In this document: one piece after another, positions 53,626 to 64,000 of the stretch
Position numbering within the stretch: position 1 is the stretch's first letter
How the letters are laid out: each line of letters opens with the position of its first letter
Source: Bradyrhizobium sp. WSM1743
GTDB taxonomy: Bacteria > Pseudomonadota > Alphaproteobacteria > Rhizobiales > Xanthobacteraceae
Direction of reading: 5' to 3'
Assembly (NCBI RefSeq): GCF_000473065.1
Contig: NZ_AXAZ01000024.1
Coordinates: forward strand, 38,541 to 102,540
Length of the DNA: 64,000 nt
Notes under the pieces: model-generated
Database searches by the model: none
What the model saw: only the letters and a program-made list of their open reading frames with translations
What the model was told of the DNA's origin: nothing
Program-made: the position numbers and the translations under genes

Positions 53626-56600
53626 GTGACCGCTACGCGCGATGCCGATGGCGACGGCTCAACGGATCAGATTCAAACGGCGGTCACGGCCATCGACGGC
53701 AGCCAGATCGACACGATTACGAACCTTGGACGGTTGGGAGCCGTCGAGGATCAGTCCATCACCACGACCAGCGCCGATGGCCTGACCAGGACCACGCAGT
53801 GGGATTTCGTCGGCAGCGGCACGGTCGATCGCACGCGCAGCGACGTCATCGTCAAGAATCTCGACGGCAGCGTGACTGAGACCGTCACTGACACGGATGC
53901 CAGCGGCGCGCTGTACCAGAAGGCAATTCTCACCACGAGTGCGGATGGACGAACGAAGACGGTCAAGAAGCAGACTCCGGGTCAGTCGTATTTCGACTAC
54001 AGCGAGGTCACGACGACCGCCGTGGACGGAAGCTCGAAGACCGTTGCCGAGTACGTGACCACAGCGGGGGTAGTGCTGGACCAGGCCATCACGACCGTCA
54101 GTGCCGACGGCCTCAGCGAGACCGTGCAGCAGGACAGCAGTGGTTCCGGCACCTACGACTACACTGCGACAACGAACAAGAACATCGACGGCAGCACGGT
54201 TACCAACGCCACGTATCTGAACGCCAGCGGTCAGACCATCGAGCGGGTCGTGACGACGGTCAGCCCGGATGGCCTCGTCACCACGATCGACAAGGACAGC
54301 ACCAACGCAGGCTGGTTCGACAGCATCAACACCATCGTGGCGCGGCCGGATGGCAGTACGGTGTCGACGACGCGCTATCTGAATTCCAGCGGCGCGACGA
54401 CGAGCGAGCTGGTCACCGTCACGAGCGCGGACGGCAATATCGTGACACAGTCGGTGCCGCCGACGATTTCCGGGACCGTGGCGGGACAGACCACGACGTC
54501 GGAGCATCCGGTTCACCCGTTCAGCGGAACGACTATCAGCGACCAGAATCCCGGCGCGACCGACGTGCTGACCATCACGCTGAGCGGAGCCGGCGGCACG
54601 CTGTCCGGAGCGGGTCTGATCGGATCCGGCAATACCTATACCCTGTCGGGATCGGCTTCTACGATCACGAGCGAGCTCCAGGCGCTGGTCTTTACCCCAA
54701 ACGCCGGCCAACCCAACACCAGCAGCACCACGACGTTCCGCCTGTCGGACGCCAGCACGGGCTATACGCCGAAGGTCCTGACGTCGTTCGACGGCACCCT
54801 CAGCAAGCAACCCGCAGGCGGCCTGATTGAAGACGCGGCCGGCAATCTGTTCGGAACCACGCAATTCGGCGGCGACGGCAGAGGCGACGTGTTCGTCCTT
54901 CCCAAGATCGGCGACGGCTACGCCAGCACGCCGATCGATCTTTTCAACCTGGGGAATGGCCAGTCCGACCCGACGAGTACCCTGACGATGGATTCGGCGG
55001 GCAATTTGTTCACCGCCACGGCCGGTGGCGCCGCCGGCTACGGCTCCGTCATCGAGCTAGTCAGGTCCGGCGGGAGCTTCACGGGGACGACGATTGCAAC
55101 ATTCAACGGAACGAACGGAAATGGTCCGCAAGGCAAGCTGATCGGGGATGCGTCGGGCAATCTCTTCGGCGTGACCGCGGCCGGCGGCAACAGCAACAAG
55201 GGCACCCTGTTCGAGATCGCCAAGAGCGGCAGTACCTACAGCGGACCGATTGTGCTGGCCTCGTTCAGCGGAATCAATGGCAATGAGCCGTCGGCCGGTG
55301 GACTGGTGATGGATGCGGCCGGCGATCTGTTCGGAACCACCACTAGCGGCGGAGCCAACGGCGACGGCACCATCTTCGAGCTTGCCAAGAGTAGCGGGGC
55401 GATCACGACGCTGTACTCATTCGCCGGGACGAACGGCTTGGGGGCCTTTGACAGCGGCCTGATCATGGATGCGGCCGGCGATCTGTTTGGAATGACGGCC
55501 CAGGCGGTCAACGGCGGTGGCACTGCGGTGGTCGAGCTCGCCAAGACCGCCAGCGGCTACAGCACGACGCTGACAACGCTTGCTTACCTGACCGACGGTG
55601 CAGGCCCGCGCGGAAACCTGGTGATGGACTCGGCCGGGAATCTGTTTGGTGCCACAGGAGGCGGTGGCGCTAACGGCGACGGCACCGTGTTCGAGATTGT
55701 CAAGACCGCCAGCGGATACAGCAACACGGCGATCACGCTCACCTCGTTCGACCTTGCCAATGGCGCCATTCCGACGGGCGACCTGATCATCGATCCCGAC
55801 GGCAATCTGATCGGGATGACCGAGGTCGGCGGAACCAACGAGGCTGGTGTCATCTTCGAGATTCCAGCCCGTCCGCCGCAGGCGATCACGACGACCGACA
55901 TTACGACGACGGTGACCAATACCGATCCGCCGGCACCTCCGGTCGTGACCATCACCAGCGTGGCGGAAGCGAGCGTGACCGCGGTCCAGACCATCACGGG
56001 CATGGCCACCTCGGCCGATGCCACCGTTACCGGTCGGACCGTGACGTTGACGGACAACGGCACGGTGGTGGGAACGGCAATTGTCCAGTCGGACGGCTCG
56101 TTCAGTGCCAGCGTGACGCTCTCGGACTTCGGCGCCAACTCCATCGTAGCCAGCGTGACCGATAGCCTCGGTGTCACTGGCACCAGTGCGCCCGTCGTCG
56201 ATACGCTCGAGCATCCCGCGCCGCCGACCGTGCAGATAACGAGCGCGGCGGAAGCTGGCCGCACGGTAGTCCAGACCATCACCGGCACGGTGACATCCGT
56301 CGATGCGGTCGTCGCCGGCCAGACCGTCACCGTGACCGACAACGGCACGTTGGTGGGCACGGGGACGGTGCAGGCGAACGGCTCCTTCAGCGTCGACGTG
56401 ACGCTGACGAGCCAGGGTACCAACTCCATCGTCGCCAGCGTGACCGACAGCCTCGGCGTGACTGGCAGCAGCGCGGCCGTCGTCGACCTGCTCGACACCA
56501 TCCCGCCGACGGTGACGATCACCAGCGCGGCGGAAGGCAGCCGGAACCCGGGGCAGACGATCACTGGCACCGTCGTGTCGGGCGGCACGGCGGCCGTCGC

Positions 56601-57306
56601 AGGCCAGACCGTGACGCTCACTGACAACGGCATCACCATCGGCACGGCGACGGTGCAGGCAAACGGAAGCTTCAGCGCGAACGTGACCCTGCCGAACCAG
56701 GGCACGAATTCCATCGTTGCGACGGTCACGGACAGCTATGGCAACACCGGCAGCAGTGCGGCCGTGGTGGATACGCTGGACAACATTCCCCCGACGGTGA
56801 CGATCACCAGCGCCGCGGAAGCCAGCAACATCGCCGCCCAGACGATCACCGGCACGGTCGTATCCGGCGGCGCAGCCGCAGTCGTCGGCCAGACCGTGAC
56901 CGTGACGGACAACGGCGTGACGCTGGGCACTGCAATGGTGCAGTCTGACGGAACCTTCAGCCTGAACGCCACGCTGCCGAACCAGGGGGCGAACTCAATT
57001 GTCGCGACGGTCGCGGACAGCTATGGCAACACCGGCAGCAGCGCGGGCGTCGTCGACCTGCTCGACACCATCCCGCCGACGGTGACGATCACCAGCGCGG
57101 CGGAAGGCAGCCGGAACCCGGGGCAGACGATCACCGGCACCGTCGTGTCGGGCGGCACGGCGGCCGTGGTCGGCCAGACCGTGACCTTGACCGACAACGG
57201 CGTGCTGCTGGGGACCGCGACAGTGCAATCCGACGGCAGCTCGGCTACACGCTGTCGACCCTGTATACGTTTGCCTCCGGCGTGTCCGATCCAACGAGCA
57301 CGCTGA
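53626..57306 (+). pseudogene. Fragment 1 of a giant type-I-secreted repeat protein
   Basis: The frame starts without a ribosome site at a GTG after a stop, so the 5' part of the gene is missing. Residues 1-280 are repeats of about 40 residues built on DGS..TV....SG.....TT.SADGL.T. A single module with SGAGGTLSGAGLIGSG follows at about 285-385. GloVer-type propeller repeats (DAAGNLFGTT..GGA..DGTVFE, resembling TIGR03803) run from about 385 to 755. Ig-like modules of about 95 residues (TVTITSAAE...QTITGTV...GQTVTLTDNG) then reach about 1205. The frame is lost at 57240, where an Ig module passes directly into a GloVer segment in another frame. The protein type is a surface or secreted adhesin-like protein. 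Deletion between repeats or mis-assembly both explain the break. Confidence 0.65.
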
Positions 57307-59690
57307 CCCTGGACGCTAACGGAAATCTCCTGGGCACGGCAGCCGGCGGTCCTTCCGACGACGGCGTCGTGTTCGAGCTCGTCAACACGAAATCTGTTTG
57401 GAACGACAGCCAGCGGCGGGGCCAACAATGTCGGCACCATTTTTGAGCTCGCCAAGGGTAGCGGGACGATCACCACGCTCTATTCGTTCGCCGGAACGAA
57501 CGGCTTTGGAGCCTTCTCCACCGGTCTGATCATGGATGCGGCTGGCGACCTGTTCGGAATGACGGCCCAGACGGTCAACGGCGGGGGCGGCGCCGTGGTC
57601 GAGCTCGCCAAGAACGGCGGCAGCTACAGCACGACGCTGACAACGCTTGCCTACTTCAGCGACGGCTTTGGCCCCAGCGGAAACCTGGTGATGGACTCGG
57701 CCGGGAATCTGTTTGGTGCGACAGGAGGAGGTGGCACGAACAGCGACGGCACCCTGTTTGAGATTGTCAAGACCGCCAGCGGATACAGCAGCACAGTGAC
57801 GACGCTCACCTCGTTCAATGGGTCGAATGGCGCCGATCCGACGGGCGGCCTGATCATCGATCCCTACGGCAATATGTTTGGAATGACGGAAGTCGGCGGT
57901 GGCAGCAACGACGGTGTCGTCTTTACGCTCGCGAAGCCGGTCGTCACTGCTGACAGCACCACGACGGTGATAGACAGCGACCCGCCGGCTCCGCCGAAGG
58001 TCACGATCACGAGCGCCGTCGTGGCGGACCGGATCGCGGCACAGACCATCACCGGCACGGTGACATCCGTCGATGCGGTCGTCGCCGGCCAGACTGTCAC
58101 CTTGACCGACAACGGCACAGTGCTGGGAACGGGAACGGTGCAGTTGAACGGAAGCTTCAGCATAAGCGTGACGCTGCCGAACCAGGGGGCCAACTCCATC
58201 GTCGCCAGCGTGACCGATAGCCTCGGCGTGACCGGAACCAGTGTGGCGGTGGTGGACACGCTCGACAACGTCGCCCCGACCGTCACGATCACCAGTGCCG
58301 CGGAAGCTGGCAATGTCGCGACGCAGACCATCACCGGCACCGTCGTCTCCGGCGGCGCGGCTGCGGTGGTCGGCCAGACCGTGACCTTGACCGACAACGG
58401 CGTGACGATCGGCACCGCGACGGTGCAGTCGAACGGCAGCTTCAGCGCCAATGTGACGCTGTCGAGCGAGGGCAGCAATTCGATCGTCGCGACGGTTGCG
58501 GACAGCTATGGCAACACCGGCAGCAGCGCAGCCGTGGTCGATACGCTGGACAATGTCGCGCCGACGGTGACGATCACCAGCGCGGCGGAGGCCGGCAATG
58601 TTGCGGCACAGACCATCACCGGCACCGTCGTTTCGGGGGGCGTGGCAATCGTGGTCGGCCGGACCGTGACGTTGACCGACAACGGCGTAACGATCGGCAC
58701 TGCGACCGTGCAGGCGTACGGTGGCTTCAGCGCCAACGTGACGCTGCCGAACCAGGGCGCAAACTCCATCGTCGCGGCGGTAACGGACAGCTATGGCAAC
58801 ACCGGCAGCAGTGCGGCCGTGGTGGATACGCTGGACAACGTCGCGCCAACGGTGACGATCACCAGTGCCGCGGAGACCAGCAACGCGGCGGCACAGACCA
58901 TCACCGGCACGGTCGTCTCCGGCGGCGCCGCTGCGGTGGTCGGTCAAACCGTGACCCTGACGGACAACGGCGTGACGATCGGCACTGCGACGGTTCAGGC
59001 GAACGGCAGCTTCAGCGCGAATGTCACGCTGCCGAATCAGGGCGCCAATTCCATCATGGCGACGGTGACGGACAGCTACGGCAACGCCGGCAGCAGTGCT
59101 GCGGTCGTGGATACGCTGGACAGTATGTCCCCGACGGTCACGATCACCAGCGCGGCGGAGGCGAGCAAGATCGCTACGCAGACCATCACGGGCACGGTCG
59201 TCTCCGGCGGCGCAGCAGCGGTCGCCGGCCAGACCGTGACGCTGGTGGACAACGGCACGACTCTGGCTACAGCAATTGTGCAGTCGGATGGTTCTTTCAG
59301 CGTCAACGTGACATTGCCGAACCAGGGAAGCAATTCGATTGTTGCAATCGTCACCGACAGTCTCGGCAACACCGGCACCAGTGCGGCGGTCGTCGACACG
59401 CTGGACAACGTCGCGCCGACGGTGACGATCACGAGCGCCGCTGAGGCAAGCAAGACGGCTGCGCAGACCATCACCGGCACCGTCGTTTCCGGCGGCACGG
59501 CGGCCGTTGTCGGCCAGACCGTGACCCTGACCGACAACGGCGTGGCGCTGGCGACCGCGACGGTCCAGGCCAACGGGACCTTCAGCGCCAATGTGACGCT
59601 GCCGAACCAGGGCTCGAACTCCATCGTCGCGACAGTGACGGACAGCTATGGCAACACCGGCACAAGCGCGGCGGTGGTCGACACGCTTGG
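55910..59690 (+). repeat. Ig-like module arrays, about 285 bp per unit
   Basis: Units begin near 55928, 56217, 56503, 56790, 57070, then 57979, 58273, 58560, 58845, 59130 and 59417, each with GTGACGATCACC-type starts and GACAACGGC in the middle. The units at 56476-56564 and 57048-57134 are almost identical. Also near-identical are the GloVer blocks at about 55420-55876 and 57490-57930. These identical stretches are natural sites for recombination. Confidence 0.75.
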
Positions 59691-62570
59691 CAGCGTCGCA
59701 CCGACCATCACCGGCACCCATGGCGGACAGACCACCACGTCGCAGGCTCCGGTCAATCCGTTTACCGGCGTGACCGTCGGCGATCTCAATGTCGGTGCGA
59801 TCGACACGCTGACGATTACGTTGAGCGGAGCAGGGGGCACGTTGTCGGGTACTGGCCTGAGCGGCTCGGGCACGACGTATACCTTGTCCGGCACGGCGTC
59901 CGTGATCACCAGCGAGCTGGACGCGCTTGTCTTCACCCCCGCGGCCGGCGCGCCGAATAGCAGTGGGACGACCACCTTCAAGCTGTCGGACGGCAGTTCG
60001 GGCTACACCACCGCCGCAATCTACGCCGCCGCGACGACGCTCATGGCATCGTTCAACGCCGGCAGCAATGGCAATGACCCGATCGCCGGCGTGATCATGG
60101 ACGCTGCCGGCAACCTGTTCGGGACGACGCCAAGTGGCGGAGCAAACAACGGCGGCGAAGTGTTTGAGATAGTCAAAACCGGAAGCAGCTATAGCAGCAC
60201 ACCATCGGTTCTGGTCTCGTTCAACAACACCAACGGCCAAGCCCCGTACGGTGGCCTCATCATGGATGCCGCTGGCAACCTGTTCGGAACCACGGAAGGG
60301 GGTGGGGCAAACCGCGACGGCACTGTTTTTGAAATCGTCAAGAGCGGTAGCACCCATAGCAGTTCGCCGACCACGATCGCCACGTTAAGCAGTACCACCG
60401 GCATTTACCCCGTCGGCAGCCTGATCATGGATGCTGCGGGCAATCTCATCGGAACGACGTCGAGCGGGGGTGCCAACAGCGATGGCACGATTTTCGAGAT
60501 CGTCAAGAATGGAAGTTCCTATAGCAACACGCCCACCGTACTGGTCACATTCAACGGCACCAATGGTGCGGGACCCGTCGATAGCCTGCTGACGGACGCT
60601 GCCGGAAACCTGTTCGGAACGACGTCAAGCGGGGGAGCGAACAACGACGGCGTAGTGTTTGAAATCGTCAAGAGCGGTGGCAGCTATAGCAGCACGCCGA
60701 CCATCCTGGCGTCGTTCAGCGGCACGAACGGCGCGAATCCCCATGGCAATTTGGTGGCGGATGCGGTCGGTGATCTGTTCGGAACGACATTGAACGGCGG
60801 AGCCAATAACAAAGGGACCGTGTTCGAACTGGTCAAGAGCGGCAGCAGCTACGGCGCGCCGACGGTACTCGCCTCGTTCAATGGCACGAATGGTGCAAAC
60901 CCGCAGAACGGCCTGATCATCGATGCGGCAGGTAATCTTTTCGGGGCAGCATCCGGCGGAGGCGCCAACAATTACGGCACCCTGTTCGAAATCGCCAACA
61001 CCGGCGGCAGCTACGGCGCATTGACTGTTCTGTCGTTCTTGACCTATGCGGGCGGCGGCTATCCGGACGGCAACCTGTCTCTCGACGCGGCGGGCGACCT
61101 CATCGGCACGACCTCGAGCGGCGGTGCCGGCGGTGGTGGCGGTGCCGTAATTGAGCTTGTGGGCACTCAGGCAACATTCATCCCGACGGGCGACAGCACC
61201 ACGACGGTGACCAACACAATTCCTCCCGTGCCGCCGACGGTCACCATCACCAGCACCGCGGGAGGCGTCAACACAGCGGCTCAGACGATCACGGGCACCG
61301 TCACCACTGACGCGGTTGTCGCCGGTCAAACCGTCACCCTGACCGATAACGGGACGGTGCTCGGTTCGGGAACGGTCCAGTCCAACGGGACCTTCAGCAT
61401 CAACGTAACACTGCCGAATGTGGGCGCGAATTCGATCGTTGCCAGCGTCACGGACAGCCCTCGGCATTACCGGCAACAGTGCGGCGATCGTGGACACGCT
61501 TCGTGTCGCGCCGACCATCACCGGCGCTCATGCCGGGCAGACCACCACGTCGCAGGCGCCGGTCAACCCGTTCACCGGCGTGACCATCGGCGATGCGAAT
61601 TCCGGGGCGACCGATACGCTGACCATTACTTTGAGTGGAGCAGGGGGAACGCTGTCGGGCACGGGACTGAGCGGTTCGGGCACGACCTACACCTTGTCAG
61701 GTACGGCCTCCGTGATCACGAGCGAGCTGGATGCGCTCGTCTTCACCCCCACCGCAGGCGCGCCGAACACCAGCGGGACAACCACGTTCAAGCTGTCGGA
61801 TGGCAGCAGCGCCTATCTGACCCCATTGACCTATGCCAGCACACCGGCGGTGCTGACGTCGTTCAACAATACCAACGGGTTGCATCCTTATGCGTGGCCG
61901 GCGCGAGCGCTGCTGTCGTCGACACGCTCGACACCATCGCGCCCAGCCTAGTGATCGGCACCGCGCCGGTGCCTGGTAACACCTCGGCGCAGACCGCGTC
62001 CGGCAACGTCGTCTCGGGCGGCGCCGCCGCGGTTGCGGGGCGGACGGTGATATGGACGGACAACGGCGTGTCGGTCGGCACGGCCACAGTGCAGTCGAAC
62101 GGCTCGTTCTCGGGCACGGTGACACTGCCGAGCCAGGCCAACAACGCGATTCTCGCCAGCGTGTCGGACCCTACGGCAACACCAACAACACGTACCTTGC
62201 GACGACGGGCAGCGGTCACGTCGCCATTACCGCGGCGCAGAGCGTAGGCACCGAAAACGATCTCGATTTCACCGGAGGCCTCACCGACCAAAACCTCTGG
62301 TTCCTGCAATCTGGCAACAACCTGCAGATCGATGTTCTGGGCTCCAGCACCAATGTCACGGTGAACAACTGGTTCGCCGGTAGCGCCAACCAGCTTCAGG
62401 AGATCGTCGCGGGCGGATTGAAGCTCGACAGCCAAGTGTCACAGCTCGTGCAAGCCATGGCGACCTATTCGGCCGGACATCCCGGTTTCGATCCGACGTC
62501 GTCGGGCAACAATACGCTCCCGAACGATACGAGCCTGCAAAACGCGATCGGGCAGGCATGGCACTCCTAG
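57391..62570 (+). pseudogene. Fragment 2 of the giant type-I-secreted repeat protein, with its C-terminus
   Basis: The same frame as fragment 1 resumes at about 57391 with NLFGTTASGGANNVGTIFELAKG and holds GloVer repeats, six Ig-like modules (57970-59690), one SGAGGTLSGTG module, more GloVer repeats (60010-61170) and another Ig module. Near 61457 an extra C in a CCC run shifts the frame. A second SGAGGTLSG module then runs to about 61890, where a GloVer segment jumps into the middle of an Ig module in the original frame. Near 62170 one C appears missing, after which the C-terminal domain (YLATTGSGHVAITAAQSVG...QNAIGQAWHS) reads to 62570. Homopolymer indels suggest sequence error; the jumps suggest repeat recombination or collapse. 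Confidence 0.65.
62170..62570 (+). other. C-terminal secretion-type domain of the repeat protein
   Basis: The segment reads NLWFLQSGNNLQIDVLG, VTVNNWFAG, LDSQVSQLVQAMATYSAGHPG and ends in AWHS. This is the closing domain seen in very large rhizobial RTX/VCBS-type secreted proteins exported by type I systems. No ABC exporter or adaptor gene lies in the window. Confidence 0.6.
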
Positions 62571-62903
62571 CCGAGCTCCGAGCTTCGTGGCGAGGACTGT
62601 AGATGACGCGCGATAGAAGAAAAGAGCATGTTATATCAACGGTGTCGACAGGACACCCGTTCCGCCGAAAAGGGCGTCCCCACTAACGTAAACCAGGACC
62701 TTCATTCCAGAGATGCGGGTGCGAGCTACGGTTCACGGTCCTCAGCATGAGAACTTGGAGGTAGCTCACACTCGTCGCGTCCGGTCGGGTGATCGTGGCG
62801 ACGGTACGTGAGGGCCCATCGGACCACCGACTAGCGCGCTTCTGATCCCTGACGGTATTTGAACATGCGCCCAACCGTGGCGGTAATGGCACTCTTGTCC
62901 ACG

Positions 62904-63096
62904 CAGGCCGCGCTGATCAGTCGATTGACTCCGATAGGTGGCGAAATCGCCGAGAATGCGAACGGCCCAAATTTTTCTGTGAATTCAAGACCGGAAAATT
63001 GCGACGGGTATACCGTCGGCAGTTGTCCGTCAGACTTGAAGATTTGTGCTTGTAGATCAACGATGAAAAGTCGTCCGAAATGATTGAGTGGGAGTA
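62904..63096 (+). repeat. Diverged direct repeat shared with 42950-43148, copy 2
   Basis: Same order of blocks as copy 1: CAGTCGATTGACTCCGATAG, TGTGAATTCAAGA, GATCAACG, GTCGTCC, ATGATTGAGTGGGAGTAG. It lies in the gene-free stretch 62571-63478, in which I find no credible gene. Confidence 0.6.
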
Positions 63097-63304
63097 GGGG
63101 TAGCTCTCCAAGCTTAACATCGCTGAGCTAGTCGTTACTTCCCGGACAGGCGGCGCGACGAATTATGGGATTTGGGGTATTCATCCATCGATCGGACTCG
63201 ATCTACGATGACAGCCCCGCTGAACGATACCAGTTTCCAAGCCAGTATCTGCGTCGCGTTGAAGCCTGCCTCGGTGATTGGATCATCTATTATGAACCGA
63301 GCCC

Positions 63305-63385
63305 GTAGGATGGGTAGAGCGCAGCGAAACCCGTCGCGGCGAAAAAAACTTGGTTGATGGGTTTTGCTTCCGCTCTACCCACTCC
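63305..63385. repeat. Palindromic interspersed repeat
   Basis: The left arm GGATGGGTAGAGCG...GAAACCCGTC and right arm GATGGGTTTTGC...CGCTCTACCCACTCC are imperfect reverse complements. This type of REP-like palindrome is common between genes in Bradyrhizobium-like genomes. Confidence 0.6.
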
Positions 63386-63478
63386 TTGTATTAGCGCAAT
63401 CCATTACATTGGGTCGTTCTGTGAGGAATGGCCCAGTCCGCGTGGCCGCCCGAGCTACAACCATCAGAGAGGCCGGCC

Positions 63479-63739
63479 GTGCGCGAAGTTCAACTCCGTG
63501 ATGCAAAGACTAATCTCTCAGCGATCGTCGATGATGCGATCGACGGCAAGCCCGTGGTGATCATGCGTCACGGCAAGAAGCAGGCGGTGGTCCTAAGTTA
63601 TGACGAATGGCTACGGCTGTCGAAAGTCCCGAGCATCGGGCGCTTGCTCATGTCGTCGCCTTTGAGCGCAGGCGATATTCCCGCTCGCGATCGAGCAAGG
63701 TTGCGCAAGATTAAGTTCTGTGAGCTGCTGCCGGTTTGA
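63479..63739 (+). CDS. Phd/YefM-family antitoxin, 86 aa
   Basis: A GTG start with AGAGAGG about six bases upstream gives MREVQLRDAKTNLSAIVDDA, then GKPVVIMRHGKKQAVVLSYDEWLRL, the classic Phd/YefM DNA-binding and dimerisation half. The C-terminal toxin-binding half (SKVPSIGRLLMSSPL...RLRKIKFCELLPV) is short and ends directly against an IS3 element, so the last residues may be altered by the insertion. The usual toxin gene is not next to it. It is either orphaned or separated from its toxin by the IS. Confidence 0.8.
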   Translation: MREVQLRDAKTNLSAIVDDAIDGKPVVIMRHGKKQAVVLSYDEWLRLSKVPSIGRLLMSSPLSAGDIPARDRARLRKIKFCELLPV

Positions 63740-64000
63740 TGGACACCAGGTTAAGCTAATCCCACCTTGCGCTCGAACTCAACCGGGCTGAGATAGCCGA
63801 TGGTCGAGTGCCTGCGGATCGTGTTGTAAAATCTTTCGATATAGTCGAACACGTCGGCTCGTGCCTCGTCTCTGGTTCGGTAGATCTTGTTGGCGGTCCG
63901 TTCGGTCTTGAGCGACGAGAAGAAGCTCTCCATCGCCGCGTTGTCCCACACGTTGCCGGAACGGCTCATGCTGCAGAGAATGCCGTGGTCGGCCATCAAG
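63740..64000 (-). mobile_element. IS3-family insertion sequence, one end only
   Basis: TGGACACCAGGTTAAGC starting at 63740 is the probable terminal inverted repeat, one base after the antitoxin stop codon. The transposase C-terminus ends 12 bases inside it. The rest of the element lies beyond the right edge, so direct target repeats cannot be checked. Confidence 0.75.
63751..64000 (-). CDS. IS3-family transposase OrfB, C-terminal part
   Basis: The visible 82 residues include SRSGNVWDNAAMESFFSSLKTER, the rve-domain segment with the last Glu of the DDE triad, then YIERFYNTIRRHSTIGYLSP and a short tail, as in IS3-family OrfB integrases. The 5' part is outside the window, so the apparent Met is not the start. 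Confidence 0.9.
   Translation of the reverse strand, partial: LMADHGILCSMSRSGNVWDNAAMESFFSSLKTERTANKIYRTRDEARADVFDYIERFYNTIRRHSTIGYLSPVEFERKVGLA

Noticed and set aside
55910..59690. Regularly spaced repeats as a possible CRISPR array
   Set aside because: Units are about 285 bp, coding, and vary along their whole length; there are no short identical repeats with unique spacers.
57382..60357. A 991-codon minus-strand frame over the repeat arrays
   Set aside because: It is antisense to the repetitive coding sequence and made of the reverse reading of the Ig-like modules.
63172..63357. A 61-codon frame near the right end
   Set aside because: It runs into the palindromic GGATGGGTAGAGC repeat, which supplies its last codons; no independent evidence of coding.

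Overview
The window is high-GC DNA of alphaproteobacterial character. A Bradyrhizobium-like organism (Nitrobacteraceae) is the best guess, inferred from codon and GC style, the type of giant secreted repeat protein with its characteristic C-terminal domain, the palindromic GGATGGGTAGAGC repeat and the IS3 element. This is an inference from resemblance only; no rRNA or housekeeping marker is present. The whole stretch looks like accessory, island-like DNA: decayed genes, diverged duplications, an integrase remnant, an IS3 element and several conflict-type gene clusters.

Region 1 (1-3800) holds two decaying genes, a helicase/nuclease C-terminus with a frameshift and a nuclease-like gene with a stop and a frameshift. 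They are followed by a roughly 850-bp segment that carries a 118-aa unknown gene. A diverged direct copy of that segment lies at about 23745-24612.

Region 2 (3951-23478) is a tight four-gene operon: a 3653-aa giant protein, a 2394-aa giant protein overlapping it by one base, a SLOG nucleotide-sensor domain fused to a Tae4-like peptidoglycan amidase, and a 103-aa beta-rich protein. I know of no described system with this composition, and it is the best candidate for a new one. The diverged duplication brackets it.

Region 3 (24729-41722) is a dense proteolytic/lytic conflict-type region. The first operon encodes two membrane proteins (one with an amidase-like domain that seems to have lost its catalytic residues), an astacin-like metalloprotease, a caspase-like protease and a 540-aa unknown. 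It faces a convergent trypsin-like protease gene. The second operon, divergent from that trypsin gene, encodes a nuclease-lysozyme-peptidoglycan-binding fusion, a second trypsin-like protease, a MoxR AAA+ ATPase, a four-TM vWA-like protein and a membrane-anchored beta-propeller with a polyQ linker. The last four overlap or nearly abut.

Region 4 (41723-44793) is sparse: a small membrane protein, a repeat, a tyrosine-recombinase remnant and a DUF1097 membrane protein.

Region 5 (45060-53012) is a molybdoenzyme locus: a MocR-type regulator whose PLP lysine is replaced by Arg, a bis-MGD molybdopterin oxidoreductase, a 7/8Fe ferredoxin, a ferredoxin-NADP reductase, a cupin, MoaA and a DUF2478 protein. 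Together they look like a self-contained soluble redox module with its own cofactor gene. The substrate is unknown.

Region 6 (53087-64000) holds a frameshifted gre-factor gene and a long, broken, 5'-truncated type-I-secreted repeat protein (Ig-like and GloVer repeats). These are followed by a repeat shared with region 4, a palindromic repeat, a Phd/YefM antitoxin and the end of an IS3 element that runs off the right edge.
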